Part shown: piece after piece, positions 43,196 through 55,152 of the stretch
Layout of the letters: each line of letters starts with the position of its first letter
How positions within the stretch are numbered: the first letter of the stretch is position 1
DNA from: Apodospora peruviana
Lineage: Eukaryota; Ascomycota; Sordariomycetes; Sordariales; Lasiosphaeriaceae
Length of the DNA: 64,000 bases
Assembly (NCBI GenBank): GCA_033439685.1
Contig: JAUEDM010000001.1
Span: 8,060,001 to 8,124,000 of the forward strand
Direction of reading: 5' to 3'
The notes under the pieces: generated by a model
Told to the model about the DNA's origin: nothing
The model's input: the letters and a program-made list of their open reading frames with translations, nothing else
The model's database searches: none
Made by a program: the position numbers and the translations under genes

Positions 43196-43967
43196 CTACT
43201 TCTGAAACTTCTCCACGGCAGCGTCATAGTTGCTATTGGCAGCTGCCGAGAAGTCATGGGTCCAGTATCCGTGGACTTCGTGTACGGCGATGGTCGACGT
43301 GTTGCTGCTCGACGAGGGCTTGGTGGGCGAATAGGCAAACGCGAGGCGGTTTCCTCCCCTCGGGCTCAGGTAGCGAATTGCGCCGCCATCACCAGCCCAC
43401 GAGGTGCAGCCCTGGCAAATGGCGGTGAACTGCCAATGCGTGCTGTTGGACTTGGTGCCTGTCTTGTATAGGGTGTAGGATGCCCCGGTGTACGAGGTGG
43501 GCGTCGAATGTCCGCTGGAAATCACTTGTCAGTTCCCAAGGACATATTTCTTCCTACAGGATCAGAACCTGCTTACTTTGCCCAGCGAGACGAGATAACG
43601 GGAGCGTTGTTGCTGCCCCTCCAGAAGACGAGGAGGGGATTTCGAGTCATCGAGCCCGCCCAGGCCAAACCGCCCCAGCCGACATCGTTCGGCACGACGA
43701 CCTGAATGACAGTATCAAATGCCGTGTACGTGGCAGCGCTGGCCGGTATCGCGACTCGGAAAGTGATTCCTCGGCCGTCCGACTTGTACAACGCAAAGCT
43801 TTGCGAGAAGGTCAGCCCTGTATCGGGATCCTGGTAGACGGCGGACACGTCGGCCGTCGCTGCGAGAGAGTCAGCAACTCCTGAGCTTGAGGCGCAGAGG
43901 GATCTGGCAACTTGCCAGTTCCTAACAGGGACGCGACGATCCCAAGCCAAAGTGCCCAGAGCATCAT
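43196..43967 (-). CDS. Secreted single-domain cytochrome b, AA8 iron-reductase family
   Basis: Predicted exons: 43967-43927, 43885-43577 and 43514-43196 (222 residues). The second intron (62 nt, GTAAGC...TTCCAG) is firm. The first (41 nt, GTTAGG...CAAG) is proposed because the ATGATG signal-peptide start MMLWALWLGIVASL is in another phase from the domain; 41 nt is very short, so a different join or a frameshift is possible. The domain matches the haem-b module of cellobiose dehydrogenase: YQDPDTGLTF, GWGGLAWAGSMTRNPLLVFW (axial Met in GSM), NSTHWQFTAICQGC and HDFSAAANS near the C-terminus, with conserved His residues just before. There is no flavin domain and no cellulose-binding module. Such proteins pass electrons to secreted lytic polysaccharide monooxygenases or reduce iron (family knowledge). 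Confidence 0.8.
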
Positions 43968-46404
43968 TTTGTTGGTAGTTTCCCTTCGGGGACCGGAATC
44001 GGATCAATCACGGCGAGGGAGATGGGGCTAGCACGATATCGACCGGTCGAGCAGTGGGTGTCTGTCTCCGTGAGTCGCCACCGGTTAGCAAGTGGAAGTT
44101 CCCGGCGGCCTGTAATACCGGCGAGGAGGAAAAGACCAACCTGTTCGATATCTTGGCAAGCGTGAGACAGCAACCCAAGGGTCAGACCGCGCAGCGCAAG
44201 TGAGTTCGGTGCTTGAGACTCGAACTACCAAAAACCAGGACTTCTGTCAACAGCAGAAGCGGGCGCGGGGAAGGAAGTCTTTAGTTCTTGGTTCTTGGTT
44301 CTTGGTTTGGCCAACGACAGGTCCCAAGGTACAGGCAAATGTGTACTCCCGCCATGATTAAATATAGCGGACGGCTTATTATCAAGCGGGTGGTGGTGAG
44401 GAGGGTGGTTCAGGCTTCGGAGGCAATACTAGCAGCCAAGATAGACACCATATGCCCGATGGACGGGTGTAATCGCGTGACGCCATCTGTTCGGTGCTGT
44501 TAATCTATTTGGACTCGGAGACGTTTCCTCCTTTTCTCGAGAGTAGGGAGGTGAGGTAGGTAGCAGGCTCGTGGCACGGCGGGAGAGCACTTGGCCCCCC
44601 CTGGAGAGCCACGGATGCTTCTGAGTGGCCACAGCAGCCAGACGGCATATGGGATGAGGGCATGGATGGATTGGAAAATGGTAGTGCGGGGATGTGGGTT
44701 TTGGGCATTGACAGAGAGGGCCATGACTTTCCAAGATGAGGGCTGGATTTATCCGCAGATTGGCGGAGAGGGTGTTGGAGGGATTTCAGAGGCCAGGCTC
44801 CGCGGGTTAAATGGTCCTGTTATATTAAAAGGTGCGTTTGCTATAGCCGCCCCAGAGCCGCAAACCCGAACGGGAAGCAATTGGAGAGGGAATTTGGAGA
44901 TTCTGAGTGGTGGACGTGATGTGGGTGTCGCTGCAGCGTCAAGATGGGAATACATTCGGTCCTCAAAAAAAGGAAGGCTTGACAGAGAAGGTGTGGACTC
45001 CCTGCAATTCAGGCCGATGCGACGCTGTTTAAAATCCAGGTTGACTGTCGGAAAGAGCCATGTGGGTTGCGCCTTCCTGCCCTTCCAGAACGATGGCGAT
45101 GCTTGGCACTCTGCAAGTTTGCTCCTTCCACGAGGTTTTGATGTCTTGGCATTCCTCCCCGTCCCTTCCCATCCTTTTCCTTGCCATATGTAGGTCATGT
45201 GCTGGTCACTTGACTGGCTCCAGAAACACTGCAATTTGACGAATCAAGGCTGGAGACTTTGTAAGCGACGTCGGGGATGGGTCCTGAAAGAGGCAGAAGC
45301 AAAGAAGGGCCCGAGAAATGCAACGCCAATGTCCCATTGCGCTCACTGTCGCCTCAACTCTAATATTCGACTTTATATCGATTACATTACTGTAGTAGCA
45401 CTGAAGACCGCATCGAACATTCCAGGTCCTCCAAGGACCTCATTTACCTCGGCCTCACCGTCCATTGCCTCGGATTGCCTCGTGGCCTTGACAGACACGG
45501 CGCCACGAAAAGGCAAGCGTGCATGCTTCTGGATCCCATATTCCGGGTTCACACCTCACCTTTGCTAGTTAATATCGCCGCCGCCAGCCATGTGTCAATG
45601 CGGTAATAGGCACAGACTCAAGACACAAACATCTCACTTTCTCGTCGACAGGCGATCCGGTCTACCCGTTTCCCCTCTTTTGGAGAAACTGCTATCTCGT
45701 TCTCGTCCTCCACCCATCATCCATCCTATTTGCATTTCGTTTCCTTGGCCTCTTTCGTTCAACTTTGTTTCTATTTTCCCTTCCATGGGGCAGCCAACTT
45801 ATTCTCGAGGACGGGATGCGGAAGTGCAGGCCCGCCAAGCCGGCAGTCAAGTCCACCTGCATCAGGATCAGCACCTTTCAGCAGAAGCAGAGCGCATGCA
45901 AAACCTGGCCTTATCCTTATCGTAGGGCTCTGGTCTCTTTTCATGCTTGCAGAGCATCCCGTGCCTGCACGTGATGTGTTACTTGCGTTGAGGATCACTA
46001 TCGGCTCGGTCAGAGATCAACGGGCTGTTTGCCACCGACTAGTACACCATTCTATGGTAAATAGTAGCCCTTGAGCACTTTACAAAACCATGTAAGATGC
46101 TTTTCTGTAAAATCTCCTGCGATCAGCTGCTAGAGTTTGAGACGGTATTTCAAGGCATCTTTCGCAGCTTAAATAGGTATTTCCACGATGCTTACTAGGA
46201 GCCTTGAGAAGTTACGAGCTAGGACCTTTGTAAAGTACTCGATGGCTACTATTTAACGTGGAATAGTGTAGGCGTTGGGAGAGAGACTGCGTTATAGAAC
46301 CCTCTCTGAAAGAATAAAGGGGTGATCTGTAATTTGAAAGTTGGAATCTCGTGAAAAAGGCATTACTTTGGTCTATATCTCTGAGAGTGACCAGCGAAAT
46401 ACTG
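43968..46404. other. 2.4 kb intergenic, contains MITE copy 1
   Basis: Several ORFs of 100-200 codons occur on both strands around 44591-45234, but they lack ATG starts or family motifs. The TA-flanked element at 46045-46268 lies at the right end. Confidence 0.45.
46045..46268. mobile_element. MITE-like element, copy 1 (TA target duplication)
   Basis: 224 bp. The left end CACCATTCTATGGTAAAT and the reverse complement of the right end CACTATTCCACGTTAAAT continue to match (AGTAGCC, then CTTTACAAA) for about 45 bases, so the element has long terminal inverted repeats. It is flanked by TA on both sides (46043-46044 and 46269-46270), the target duplication of Tc1/mariner elements. It has no coding capacity. 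It sits about 135 bp beyond the stop codon of the 46405 gene. Confidence 0.75.
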
Positions 46405-47433
46405 CTAACAAACATGATAAGACTGATGATTATCCAGCTTGGTCGTGTGCTCGTCCATGACTTGCTGCGCGTGCTGCACCACCCCAGAAGTCGAAGTGAC
46501 CCCTTCCTCATGCTGACCATCCGCTGCAGCCGCGTCGGCAGCCTCTTCCTCCGGCGTGACGGCAAACAGATCGGCGATGGTGCCGGCTCCCGTCGCGCGC
46601 TGGAAGACGGCGTAGCTCGTCGCAAACTCTCTGCGCATGCCGACCTGGATGGCGTCGAGCATAAGGATGGCAAAGTTCTGGCAGTTATTGCTGATGAGGT
46701 TGTACGCTGGCTTCTTTTCCCTCATGTTATATATCACCATCTCGCCTTTATGCCGACTGTGAGCGCCTGAACAACGTTAGAGGAAAAGGGGACAATCATG
46801 ACTAACCAGCTTGTCTAAGCGCCTCGTCGTTGAAACTGGTTTTTCCAACTTCGTACTTGTGCCATTCCTCGTGGTTGACGCGCTCGTTGATGTAGATGAC
46901 ATGCAAATGCTCGTCCTGTCTTCACGTTAACGACACTTCTTCAAAACCATTTCTGAGAGACGGAGCGCACCATCCAAAGCTCATGGCAATAATCACCCAC
47001 GAGCACGGCCCAGTGCTGCGTCGGGTCCGGATAACTGTGGATCTTCTCGGTAATCTTCTTGCCGAGGCCCGTCTTTTCGGCAAACCAGGACCCCGCGAAG
47101 CCGGCGACGGGGTGCCACCCGATATACACGGGCCTGTGCTCGGCGTGGATATCGGGCACACCGGGAGGGATAACGTTGGGCTTGTGGCCGAGGCCGAGCG
47201 CAGCCTCGAGCTTGTGTCGCCCCTTGAGGATCTCGGTTTTGCCCTTCTCGAGGCCCCCTTTCCTGTTATTGTTAGATGCTTTTTAGTACGATGCCATCGA
47301 CTATTGGAATATCGGAGTTGGTAAGATTGGTGTATGTTTGCCCTTACCAAAGGGACTTCATCTTATCCCGCTTTGAGTGATGCTCATCGTGATCTTCCTC
47401 CTCGTGAGTCTCAGGTGTTGCGGATCGGGTCAT
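46405..47433 (-). CDS. Predicted permuted papain-like (PPPDE/LRAT-like) protein
   Basis: Four exons: 47433-47348, 47262-46971, 46915-46807 and 46766-46405 (282 residues), all GT-AG. The joins restore KSLWKGGLEKG, CHELWMDEHLHVIY and LRQAGAHSRHKG. The protein has a charged N-terminus rich in His/Glu, then VYIGWHPVAG. QHWAVLVGDYCHELW carries H112, and YNLISNNCQNFAILML carries C191. A His in an HWxVLxG strand followed by an NNCxNF box is the catalytic arrangement of circularly permuted papain-like folds (PPPDE peptidases, LRAT). Deubiquitinase, deSUMOylase or acyltransferase activity is possible, but I cannot choose; family placement rests on these two motifs. The C-terminus is Ala/Glu-rich and probably disordered. 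No signal peptide is visible. Confidence 0.7.
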
Positions 47434-50400
47434 GGCGGATGTCGTATTTCGATCACGGCGGTGAGTTTGGGGATGTGGATCTTGGATCTCAAGACGTTGT
47501 GAACTGAGATCGTATCTGCCCAACTGATGCAGCCCATTCAGGACTGGGCGGGGTCACTGCAGCTGTCAGCAAAAGGCTCAGCTGTGAAACATACAAGTAG
47601 CGCCCGGTTGATCCTCGGCTCTTGCCCTGCGAGAGAGTTCTTCGATTCGGTGCCACTTAACCACTTACAAGTTGGCAGACCAAACCTGGGTTAGCGTATT
47701 GCGCCTCATTTGACGGCTACAATCGTCCTCTGGAGCCTCATTGGCATGGGGGAATCAATGTAAGAGTACTTTGGTCTTTGGCATAGAAAGACCGGGGATT
47801 AAGTTGTGGTTTTCAAGCATGATTTCTTTTGATGGTGTTGATGCACGGATGGGCGATGCTTGGCACTACATGATCTCGCATCAGATGATGGGTCGGAGAA
47901 AAAAACTGAACTGGAAATTCAGAACCTACCCCTCAAACTCAACGTTTTCTGCACATTTCTTTGATATCAATGGTACTTTGCAACGGTACGTACTACCATG
48001 GTATACTAGGTGGTTGTTTGTGCTTACTCACAACTCAAATGAAGGGCATGCTATTATTCATGACAGGAATCGACGCCGTCTTGATGGGAGGGGAGGCAAC
48101 AGGTCTGCCGTCCTTGTAGTCAACCGGAACCCTCATGATGAGATACCCGTCAGCAGGGCTCCAGTTTCTATTGCAGTCAAATCATTCAATTGGTTGATAC
48201 ACACCAAGACAAGAAGAGTTGCGGAGTGCCGCCAAGGCTGGGGCCAGGACGGATCGAGTGTGTCGGAACCAGGACATGGCCAGGGGAGGGCCACCGTCGA
48301 GCAGCAGAAGGTTGCCGGCCGGCTGTCGAATGAAAACGCCCTGTGATTGGAATCGCTTACCGAGATGACAAGATACCCGCTTATATAAATGGAGGCGATT
48401 GCTTGCAAGTACCGGTAGGTCTGCTTGACTAACAGTTGGCTTCTGATTTGATGCCAAGAGTGACCTTGAGCCGATTTTAGACAAGGTCCGTCGGCATTCG
48501 AGAAGGCTGGGTCAATACTCATTCCAGGAGACTCCCTCTCTAGACCAAGTTGCGCCAAAGATTGATGCCTCATCGAGGCAACTGACCTTGTCATCGTGAA
48601 TATGTTGTAGCACTGCGCAGATATGCTGCCTGGATAGAAGCTTCATGCTTTCTAAGAGGTCCGTGTAATGACGCCTCATCGAGTCCGCATAGACTAGCAA
48701 GACGAATAAAGAGAGAAGAGAAAAGAGATGTGACCACCCCGGGGAAGAGCTGGTTGCTTCCGATGTTGGCCAGACGTTCACTCGATCGCCTTGTCTCCCA
48801 TGCCTTGGTTCGCCTTTCTTGTGGACCACTGGAGCCTAGAAAAGATGGTCGTACGCTTGCGAATCCGTGCCCCAAGCCTACTAAGGCAAACAGTGGGCCA
48901 CGTCCACGACAACGTAGTCGCGCAAAACCGTAGCTTCAGTGTCCGTGGGGGTCCTTGTGTCGCAAAAGACCAGACGACGGTCTCCGGTTGTCAAAGGTGC
49001 TGGAGATGCCTCGATCAGGCGGGGTCTAAGGCAATTGCCGCGGCTTGTGCATCGTTTCAAGATGAATCAAGGCTGGTCGTGAAGAAGGTCTTGCCAGGCC
49101 TTTGATCCATCTCGAGGAGCAGCAACAAAGGATCGAGGAGACGGGGTGCGGGCAGGACCCGAGGATCCGGAACCATCGGGGTGTGCTGCGGTAGCTAGGC
49201 TCTTTGCGGCGAGTCGCCATTGTTCCCCAGTAATCGACGGGATTCCGCCGGCCCGGATAACGGCTGGGCGGGGACAAAGAAAGACCGGGCGTCGGCATCG
49301 GAGGCTTTCGATTGGATAGCTGCTGGCTTGAGGATTCGACATCGTCTTTCTTTGTCCCTACGGACTAAAGTCCGGGGCAGATCGATTGGGCGATGACTCT
49401 CAGCTCACGGCGCATCGTGGAGCAGGCCGGGGAAGTGGGTGCCTGGGAAAACGTGGGACGTGAGTAACGACGGGAGCTTTTCTGAAAGGTGCGCTGTTCG
49501 CGATAGTTTTTCGGGATGCTGATCACGTTCCAGCGCATCAAATAACCGTGTTGGAGAGACCTGCTGTCTAACAATTTTCTCACAAATTTCTGTGCGGGCA
49601 GTTCCGGTCATGCGTTTTGCGGAACCACAGGATCGGGGCGCCCATCTGGCCCCACCTGCAGCAAAATCAGACCACCTTTTTTTTTGGCGCCACGTGAGAT
49701 TACTACCTAGTACCCGTCAAAAAGGTTCGCGACCCCTTGGCGACCGAACTCTCAAATCGTTTTTCCGCCGTCCAAACTGGCGCAATGCCACCATTTGCGA
49801 CAAGAAAGGTTTCTCCGCGTTGGTGGTTCATCATTACTGCCGGATCATCGTGAAGATGCAACACGACCTGTCTTCTTAATTCGACTACAGACAGGATTGA
49901 TTCATCGGGTCAAAGCTGCTGTGCAATCGGCAGCCCGCGTCAGGCAAAAGTTAAAACCTGCAGCTCGCCGATTTGACATCTTGCAGGGTGAAAAAAGCTC
50001 GATCTCATGAAAGCTCTCCCCGTTCACGACTACACGTCATGGTCCACGAGCTTGGGTTAGTAGCTCTTCACAAGACTGAACTCTAAGTCAGCCTGGTAGC
50101 CGCCCCATCGTCATTGCTTGGCGTCTGGGTCAAAGGATTTGAGAATACGATGCCAGGAAGACGCCCAGGAGTCTCGATCATCGGGATGCCCCCAGTTGAT
50201 TGCCATGCACATTCAGATCTCCGGATGGTAACGCTTCGACGACATCAATTGTTGAAGTTGTGAATAGAAGTGGAGCATCCCGAAGGTCTGGACCGTCGGA
50301 ACGGCTGGGCATAACAGTATTTCCGTGCTTGTCGAATCCTGTCGGGCAGCTCCGTTCAATTGCTGCTGTGCCGCACTGCCGTCTGCCCACACGGCCAGCT

Positions 50401-50874
50401 GGATGCAGAACATGGGACCTCGCTAAGCCTCCCATACGCACGCTGGAACAATCGCGGTGGCGTTCTAGAACTCGTCCATTCGCCCAGGTGTGGACTCGTA
50501 CGACTTGCGAAAATAAATCGCCAGTTTAGCTGCGTTTCCCGGTCGCAGTTCGCGTCCAAGTGCCGCCTTTCACCGCAACATACCGCATCCAAGGCCTTGT
50601 GCTGCTGCCATGGCCGCCGAGGCAGGCCGAACTGGCTTCAACATTTTGATGTCAAATAGGACCCGACACCCTTTTTCTGTGCCATAACAGTCGGATCATC
50701 AGAACACCATCATCACCCAACTTTTGGCCTGACCACTGGAGTCAGCAATACTCGATAACACACCACCAATAAGATAGTCATCCAAGCTATCGTCACCAGC
50801 AACACAACGCACCTCACCTCACCTACACTCAATTGAGACAACCTGTTCCTCGAGCTCAGCGTCACTGGACCAAG
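47434..50874. other. 3.4 kb without a recognisable gene
   Basis: ORFs of 100-200 codons (for example 47741-48346 plus, 48594-48133 minus) show no family motif, and neighbouring frames are equally open. The right end is the promoter and CT/CA-rich leader of the bHLH gene. Confidence 0.45.
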
Positions 50875-52019
50875 ATGCCGGGAACAACACTCAACCCATC
50901 CATGTCATTCGATCCATTTACCTCGTCGTTTGGCGCTGCTGAGCCTGTTAGTTGATGCATTTCTTTGTCTTCTCTTTTTGCGGGGTCGCTTCCACCCCTA
51001 ACCCCCTGATGTCCCACAGCCTGAGCATATCTACAAGAGGTATACGCATGCCTGCACCGCTATACCTCCTCGAGATGTCAATTACCTCACATCAAACAGC
51101 GTAACACAAAGGCTAACTCACTCTCTCCAATCAGATATATCAAGACTTTTCGCCAGACTCGCTCTTCAACTCGTTTGAGGACTTTGGCACCGACTTCAAC
51201 TCAGACTCCACCGGTTCACCGGTTTCACCCATCTCTCCAGTTCTTTCGGCAAGCTCGTTTGGCGCGGCAGACGATTGGATGTCCTGGGAGAACGCCAAGT
51301 CTACCTCGCGATCCAAACCACTGAAGACGGAACCGCTTGACGACTCTGTTTTCACAAACATTCCGGCTCGGACACTGTCAATGAGCCCTGCCATTAATCC
51401 AATGGACCTCGCCATGCCTCCGAACGACTTTGACTTTATGTCCGAGGGCATCAGCAACCCCCTGCCCATGTTCCAGCCGCCCCAATTGAAGATGTCATCC
51501 GTGGTTCCCGCACAGCCACAGCTGCCAAAGGTTGAGCAAGCTGCCCCGGCAAGGCGTGCGAACCCACCCAGTCTCAAGCGCAAGTCTTCGACTTCGGCGT
51601 CCGAGGACGAGGATCTGTCTCCACCACCCGCAAACCGCCGCAACCCTACGATCAAGAGGGAAAAGGGGTCGTCTCAGGGGCCAAAGAAGACGGCGCACAA
51701 CATGATCGAGAAGCGGTACCGCACAAACCTCAACGACAAGATTGCCCAGCTCCGAGACTCGGTCCCGGCTTTACGGGTTGTTGCCCAGCGCCTCGACCAG
51801 CCTTGTGAAGACGGCGCGGAAGACGAGAACCTTGACGACTCCGTCTCGCCTGCACCTAAACTCAACAAGGCCACCATCCTCAGCAAGGCGACCGAGTACA
51901 TTGCACAGTTGGAGAGGAGGAATCTTGGTCTCGAAACGGAGAATAATGCCATAAGGGGCCGGATGGAAGGGCTAGAGATGCTCTTGATGAGCCGTGGCGG
52001 CGGGAATGTGTGGAATTGA
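50875..52019 (+). CDS. SREBP-type bHLH transcription factor without membrane anchor
   Basis: Two exons, 50875-50946 and 51135-52019, give 318 residues; the intron is 188 nt (GTTAGT...AATCAG). The N-terminal two thirds are acidic, Ser/Pro/Phe-rich and activation-like. The bHLH spans about residues 209-284: KKTAHNMIEKRYRTNLNDKI for the basic region and helix 1, an acidic loop, then LNKATILSKATEYIAQLERR for helix 2. Tyr in EKRYR, where most bHLH proteins have Arg, marks the SREBP class, which binds both SRE and E-box DNA. A short leucine-zipper-like extension follows and the protein then ends. There are no transmembrane helices, so it is not a classical tethered SREBP; it may resemble SrbB of Aspergillus, which works with SrbA in hypoxia and sterol control (inference). 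Confidence 0.88.
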
Positions 52020-53420
52020 GTCAGCCACGGAAACAGTCACCAAGAGCTGGAACTGTTCTTTTTTTTTGTGGTGTGGTCTACTCTTGTTTTTACAGGCGTT
52101 CTTGGGAAAAAGATACCTCGGGGCATTGTAAACGGTCGGGTACGACTGTGTAATTGGGGAAATGGCAGGAACCCTGGGAATATTGGTTGAAAAGGGGTTT
52201 ACTTACATAGGCCACAGCCACTTCTTGACAATTATCTTTGTTTTCAGAGCCGTATGTCTCAATTTATATCTAATTTATATCTAAACCATTCATCTGCAGT
52301 CTACTATGTGTCCTTTGTGAGTAATGGATGAGCGTTGAGAGAGGCAGACTTCGCGTCACGCAGGCCCCCCTTTTACGTTCCTAGCAACCACAACAACAGC
52401 ACCACGCGTTACACAAGAAGCTGCCCTCGAAAAGGCATCCCGATTTCTGTGTTTGGCTCGAGCTGTTGTGCTCAATGGTGACGGAGATTCTTAAGTGTCT
52501 TTAAGTAGGAGAGTTATGGAAAAGCTGTTAACCACCTGTGTGAGCGTGAAGTAGCTTCGTAGTTGATAACATTAGAGATTCTCCGAGTCGTGTTCCACTT
52601 AAACCGCTCGTATTGACGAGCGTGAACCCGCAGTCAATGAGCTCATCGAGGCTCGAGCCATCAGCAGCATTTCGAGCGCACCAATCTTCCCATCAACCCT
52701 TCCCTTGGAGCGTGTCTGAAAAGCCCATAACATTTCCGAGGTGTCCTAATACCTTACTCCTCCCTTACGGAAAGTTGCCATTTGGACTTTCCGAACTGCA
52801 CTGTGTCTCGGAGCACCATTTGATAGTTTCTTGATCATGCCGTGAGTAGTGCCTGAGCAAAGTAGCAAGGGGTCGTACGGGTGGCTGGGAGTTGGTGAGG
52901 CAAGTTTAGGGTTAAAACAACAAAGGGAGGTCCGCCCAAACAATCGCGTACAGCCGTATCCCGATATGTTTGAGAAACCAAGAGAGAGATATCTCATTCA
53001 TTCACATCCCTTTCAACGCAAAAGAGCACAAATGCTGACAAAGCCGGCCAAATATGTGTCCTCGGGCGAACTTTGAAGGCGTGACAATGCAATTGCCAGG
53101 GGTGGACTGCGTCACGGTCGGGTGAAGTCTTCCCATTTTGCCTCGGGAGGTCACGCCAAGCCGAGTATACAAAGAAATTCGGTATTGCGCCAGCTTCTCG
53201 GCCTCGTATAAAGGGCCAATAAAATCCGCCTGACAGATTCCAAAGGAGTGTCTTTGATGGGAAATCTTCGCCGCTTGTATGATAGACTTCTCCAACGACG
53301 TCACCCATCTGGTAAGCATTATAATATATCAACATATGTAAAGACTTCCCCATCTCTCACACTGACAGATTAATCACACGTATCTGTACAACTCATTATT
53401 CGCTTCTGTTTGCAACACGG
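52020..53420. other. Intergenic 1.4 kb
   Basis: This is the 3' region of the bHLH gene; no conserved ORF is seen on either strand. Confidence 0.45.
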
Positions 53421-53849
53421 ATGGAATCTCCAATAGACTTCGCACTCATAGACATCCTGTCAAACCCATCCAATATTGTCAGCCAAAGCACCGTGATAGT
53501 CGGTCTGAAACACCCACCACCTATTATTAAAATCGTATCGTCATCCACGTCTACAATATCTTTTACGCCGTCTTCGTCAAGCAGCACGCCCTCCTTAAAA
53601 GCCAGTACCAGTATCGCAAGCGCAGACACTGCAGCCAAGGACATCATCAACCGGCCAAGATGGAATCACCCAACCTTCCGCCAGCCGCCTTTGGTCCTCC
53701 AACCCCTAGGACAAAGAGCCGGACCGTTATTATCACCATGCTCTCCTTCTCCCAGCCGTCGAGGTGCCGTCTGCTGTGCTAGTCCCATTGAGTATAGCAA
53801 GCTTCAAGCATACGAGAACGAGGATAAACGCATCGTGTCTTATAAATAA
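53421..53849 (+). CDS. Small orphan ORF, unknown
   Basis: 142 codons from an ATG at 53421 (aacacggATGg). The sequence has a hydrophobic start (IDFALIDILSNPSNIVSQS), a Ser/Thr-rich middle and a Pro-rich end. No family is recognised. Coding status is uncertain; it is listed because it is the longest ATG-initiated frame in this stretch. Confidence 0.28.
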   Translation: MESPIDFALIDILSNPSNIVSQSTVIVGLKHPPPIIKIVSSSTSTISFTPSSSSSTPSLKASTSIASADTAAKDIINRPRWNHPTFRQPPLVLQPLGQRAGPLLSPCSPSPSRRGAVCCASPIEYSKLQAYENEDKRIVSYK

Positions 53850-54094
53850 GATCCACAGATTGACCACAAGGCGACTATCGTCAGCTTTATAATCCCGGCT
53901 GAGGTTCTCAGTGTGGTTTTCTTTCAACTTATCCATCTATCCAATAAAATCTTTTTGTTTCATCTGGGTTTAGGAAGAAGCACGATATATTTGTCTGCTA
54001 GATAGATCCGCGTTGTCACATCTAGCGCGATGAATGGTTCAGGTAAAGAACATTAATGTTACATGGTCCGTGGCAGTTCGGGATCGTATAAATA

Positions 54095-54296
54095 CACCAT
54101 TCTACGTAAATAGTATACTCTTCAATCCCAGACATGCCCTGTACAAGAGTTTACCAGGGCCCTTGGGATATTTAGGCATGTACGTGTTGTGAATACCCTG
54201 TGAATGCAGTTTCCAGCCCCCGGAAGTCCATCATGAGAAAGTATCTGAGGCCCCTGTTACTTGTACCGGGTGTAAACCATTTACCGTAGAATGGTG
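54095..54296. mobile_element. MITE-like element, copy 2 (TA target duplication)
   Basis: 202 bp. Left end CACCATTCTACGTAAATAG; reverse complement of the right end CACCATTCTACGGTAAAT. The ends lie within TA dinucleotides at 54093-54094 and 54297-54298. Further inside, CCCTGTACAAG near the left and its counterpart near the right extend the inverted similarity. The terminal sequence is shared with the element at 46045-46268, so both belong to one family. No ORF. Confidence 0.75.
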
Positions 54297-54663
54297 TACA
54301 TGGAAGTCTGATTACGCTAATGTGATGTCTCGTTCAACCATTTTGTCTTCCGTGCGCAGAGATGAGAGGAGATTAATTTGGGATTCGGGAGCGAATATAC
54401 CACGAGTTAAGGGGTCCCATTCACTACAGTTGTTGATTCCAACCACGGAGGAGCTAAAATTCACCGGTGTTTCTTCCAAAGGAGTAGTAGTCCGCCGAGA
54501 AGGTTTTGGTTGTCCCAGTCTAGTGAACTATCTAAACGTAATCCCAAACTATCACATTCACTGTATTTATTCTATTTAAACCCTCCTAGAAAAAAAGCAT
54601 CCCCAGTGATCGTCTCTACTTGGTCAAAAGAACATCCTCATCACCCAACCTCTACTTATCTAA

Positions 54664-55152
54664 ATGGGGTCTACCCGATCCCAAAACATTTGGTCCAAGG
54701 CCAAAGAAGCCGTCTCCGGGGCTTCAAGCGACATCATAAAGGACTTTACCGCATTGGCGGGAGACATGGCCGGGGATACAGATACAGGCGTTCTAAACAA
54801 CGTCAACCCAAAAGCACCACGAGTACTAGTAGCAGCGAACACCAGGCACAGCACTACCCAGTCAAAACAGACGAGAGGTAAAACGCCAAAGCTTGTTGTC
54901 CTTCCAAACGGCCACAAACATGAGTTGGACAGACAGAATGCTGTTCAACAAGCACAAACGAAAAGGCGAAGTCGAAATAACGCTGCCATCAAGAAGAGGG
55001 CGTCTGCCTTCCAAGATAAGGACGATATTTTTATTATCGGCACGGACAGTGACTCTGAGTCTGAGCCATGGAACCCTGAATACTTCCAACGAGCATTTAT
55101 ACCTCGTTCGAAATTGGTATCCCTCCCTCCATCCGCGAGCGATGAGAAGTGA
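54664..55152 (+). CDS. Small hypothetical protein, 162 residues
   Basis: An ATG at 54664 follows a pyrimidine-rich leader and a TATTTATTC/TATTTAAA stretch about 90-100 bases upstream. The protein starts MGSTRSQNIWSKAKEAVSG, is basic in the middle (TKRRSRNNAAIKKR), then has DKDDIFIIGTDSDSESEPW, an acidic Ser patch that could be phosphorylated. No domain is recognised. A lysine/arginine-rich core next to an acidic patch is compatible with a nuclear protein (inference). It lies downstream of MITE copy 2. Confidence 0.45.
   Translation: MGSTRSQNIWSKAKEAVSGASSDIIKDFTALAGDMAGDTDTGVLNNVNPKAPRVLVAANTRHSTTQSKQTRGKTPKLVVLPNGHKHELDRQNAVQQAQTKRRSRNNAAIKKRASAFQDKDDIFIIGTDSDSESEPWNPEYFQRAFIPRSKLVSLPPSASDEK

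Noticed and set aside
44591..45234. ORFs of 200 (plus) and 161 (minus) codons
   Set aside because: The plus frame does not begin at ATG, both strands are equally open, and neither shows a known motif.
47741..48346. 201-codon plus-strand ORF
   Set aside because: It starts at TTG, has no recognised domain, and minus-strand frames overlap it with similar quality.
51020..51039. 20-nt microexon inside the bHLH intron, flanked by CCACAG and GTATAC
   Set aside because: Including it would shift the frame of the bHLH exon; a single 188-nt intron keeps the frame. It could matter for alternative splicing only.
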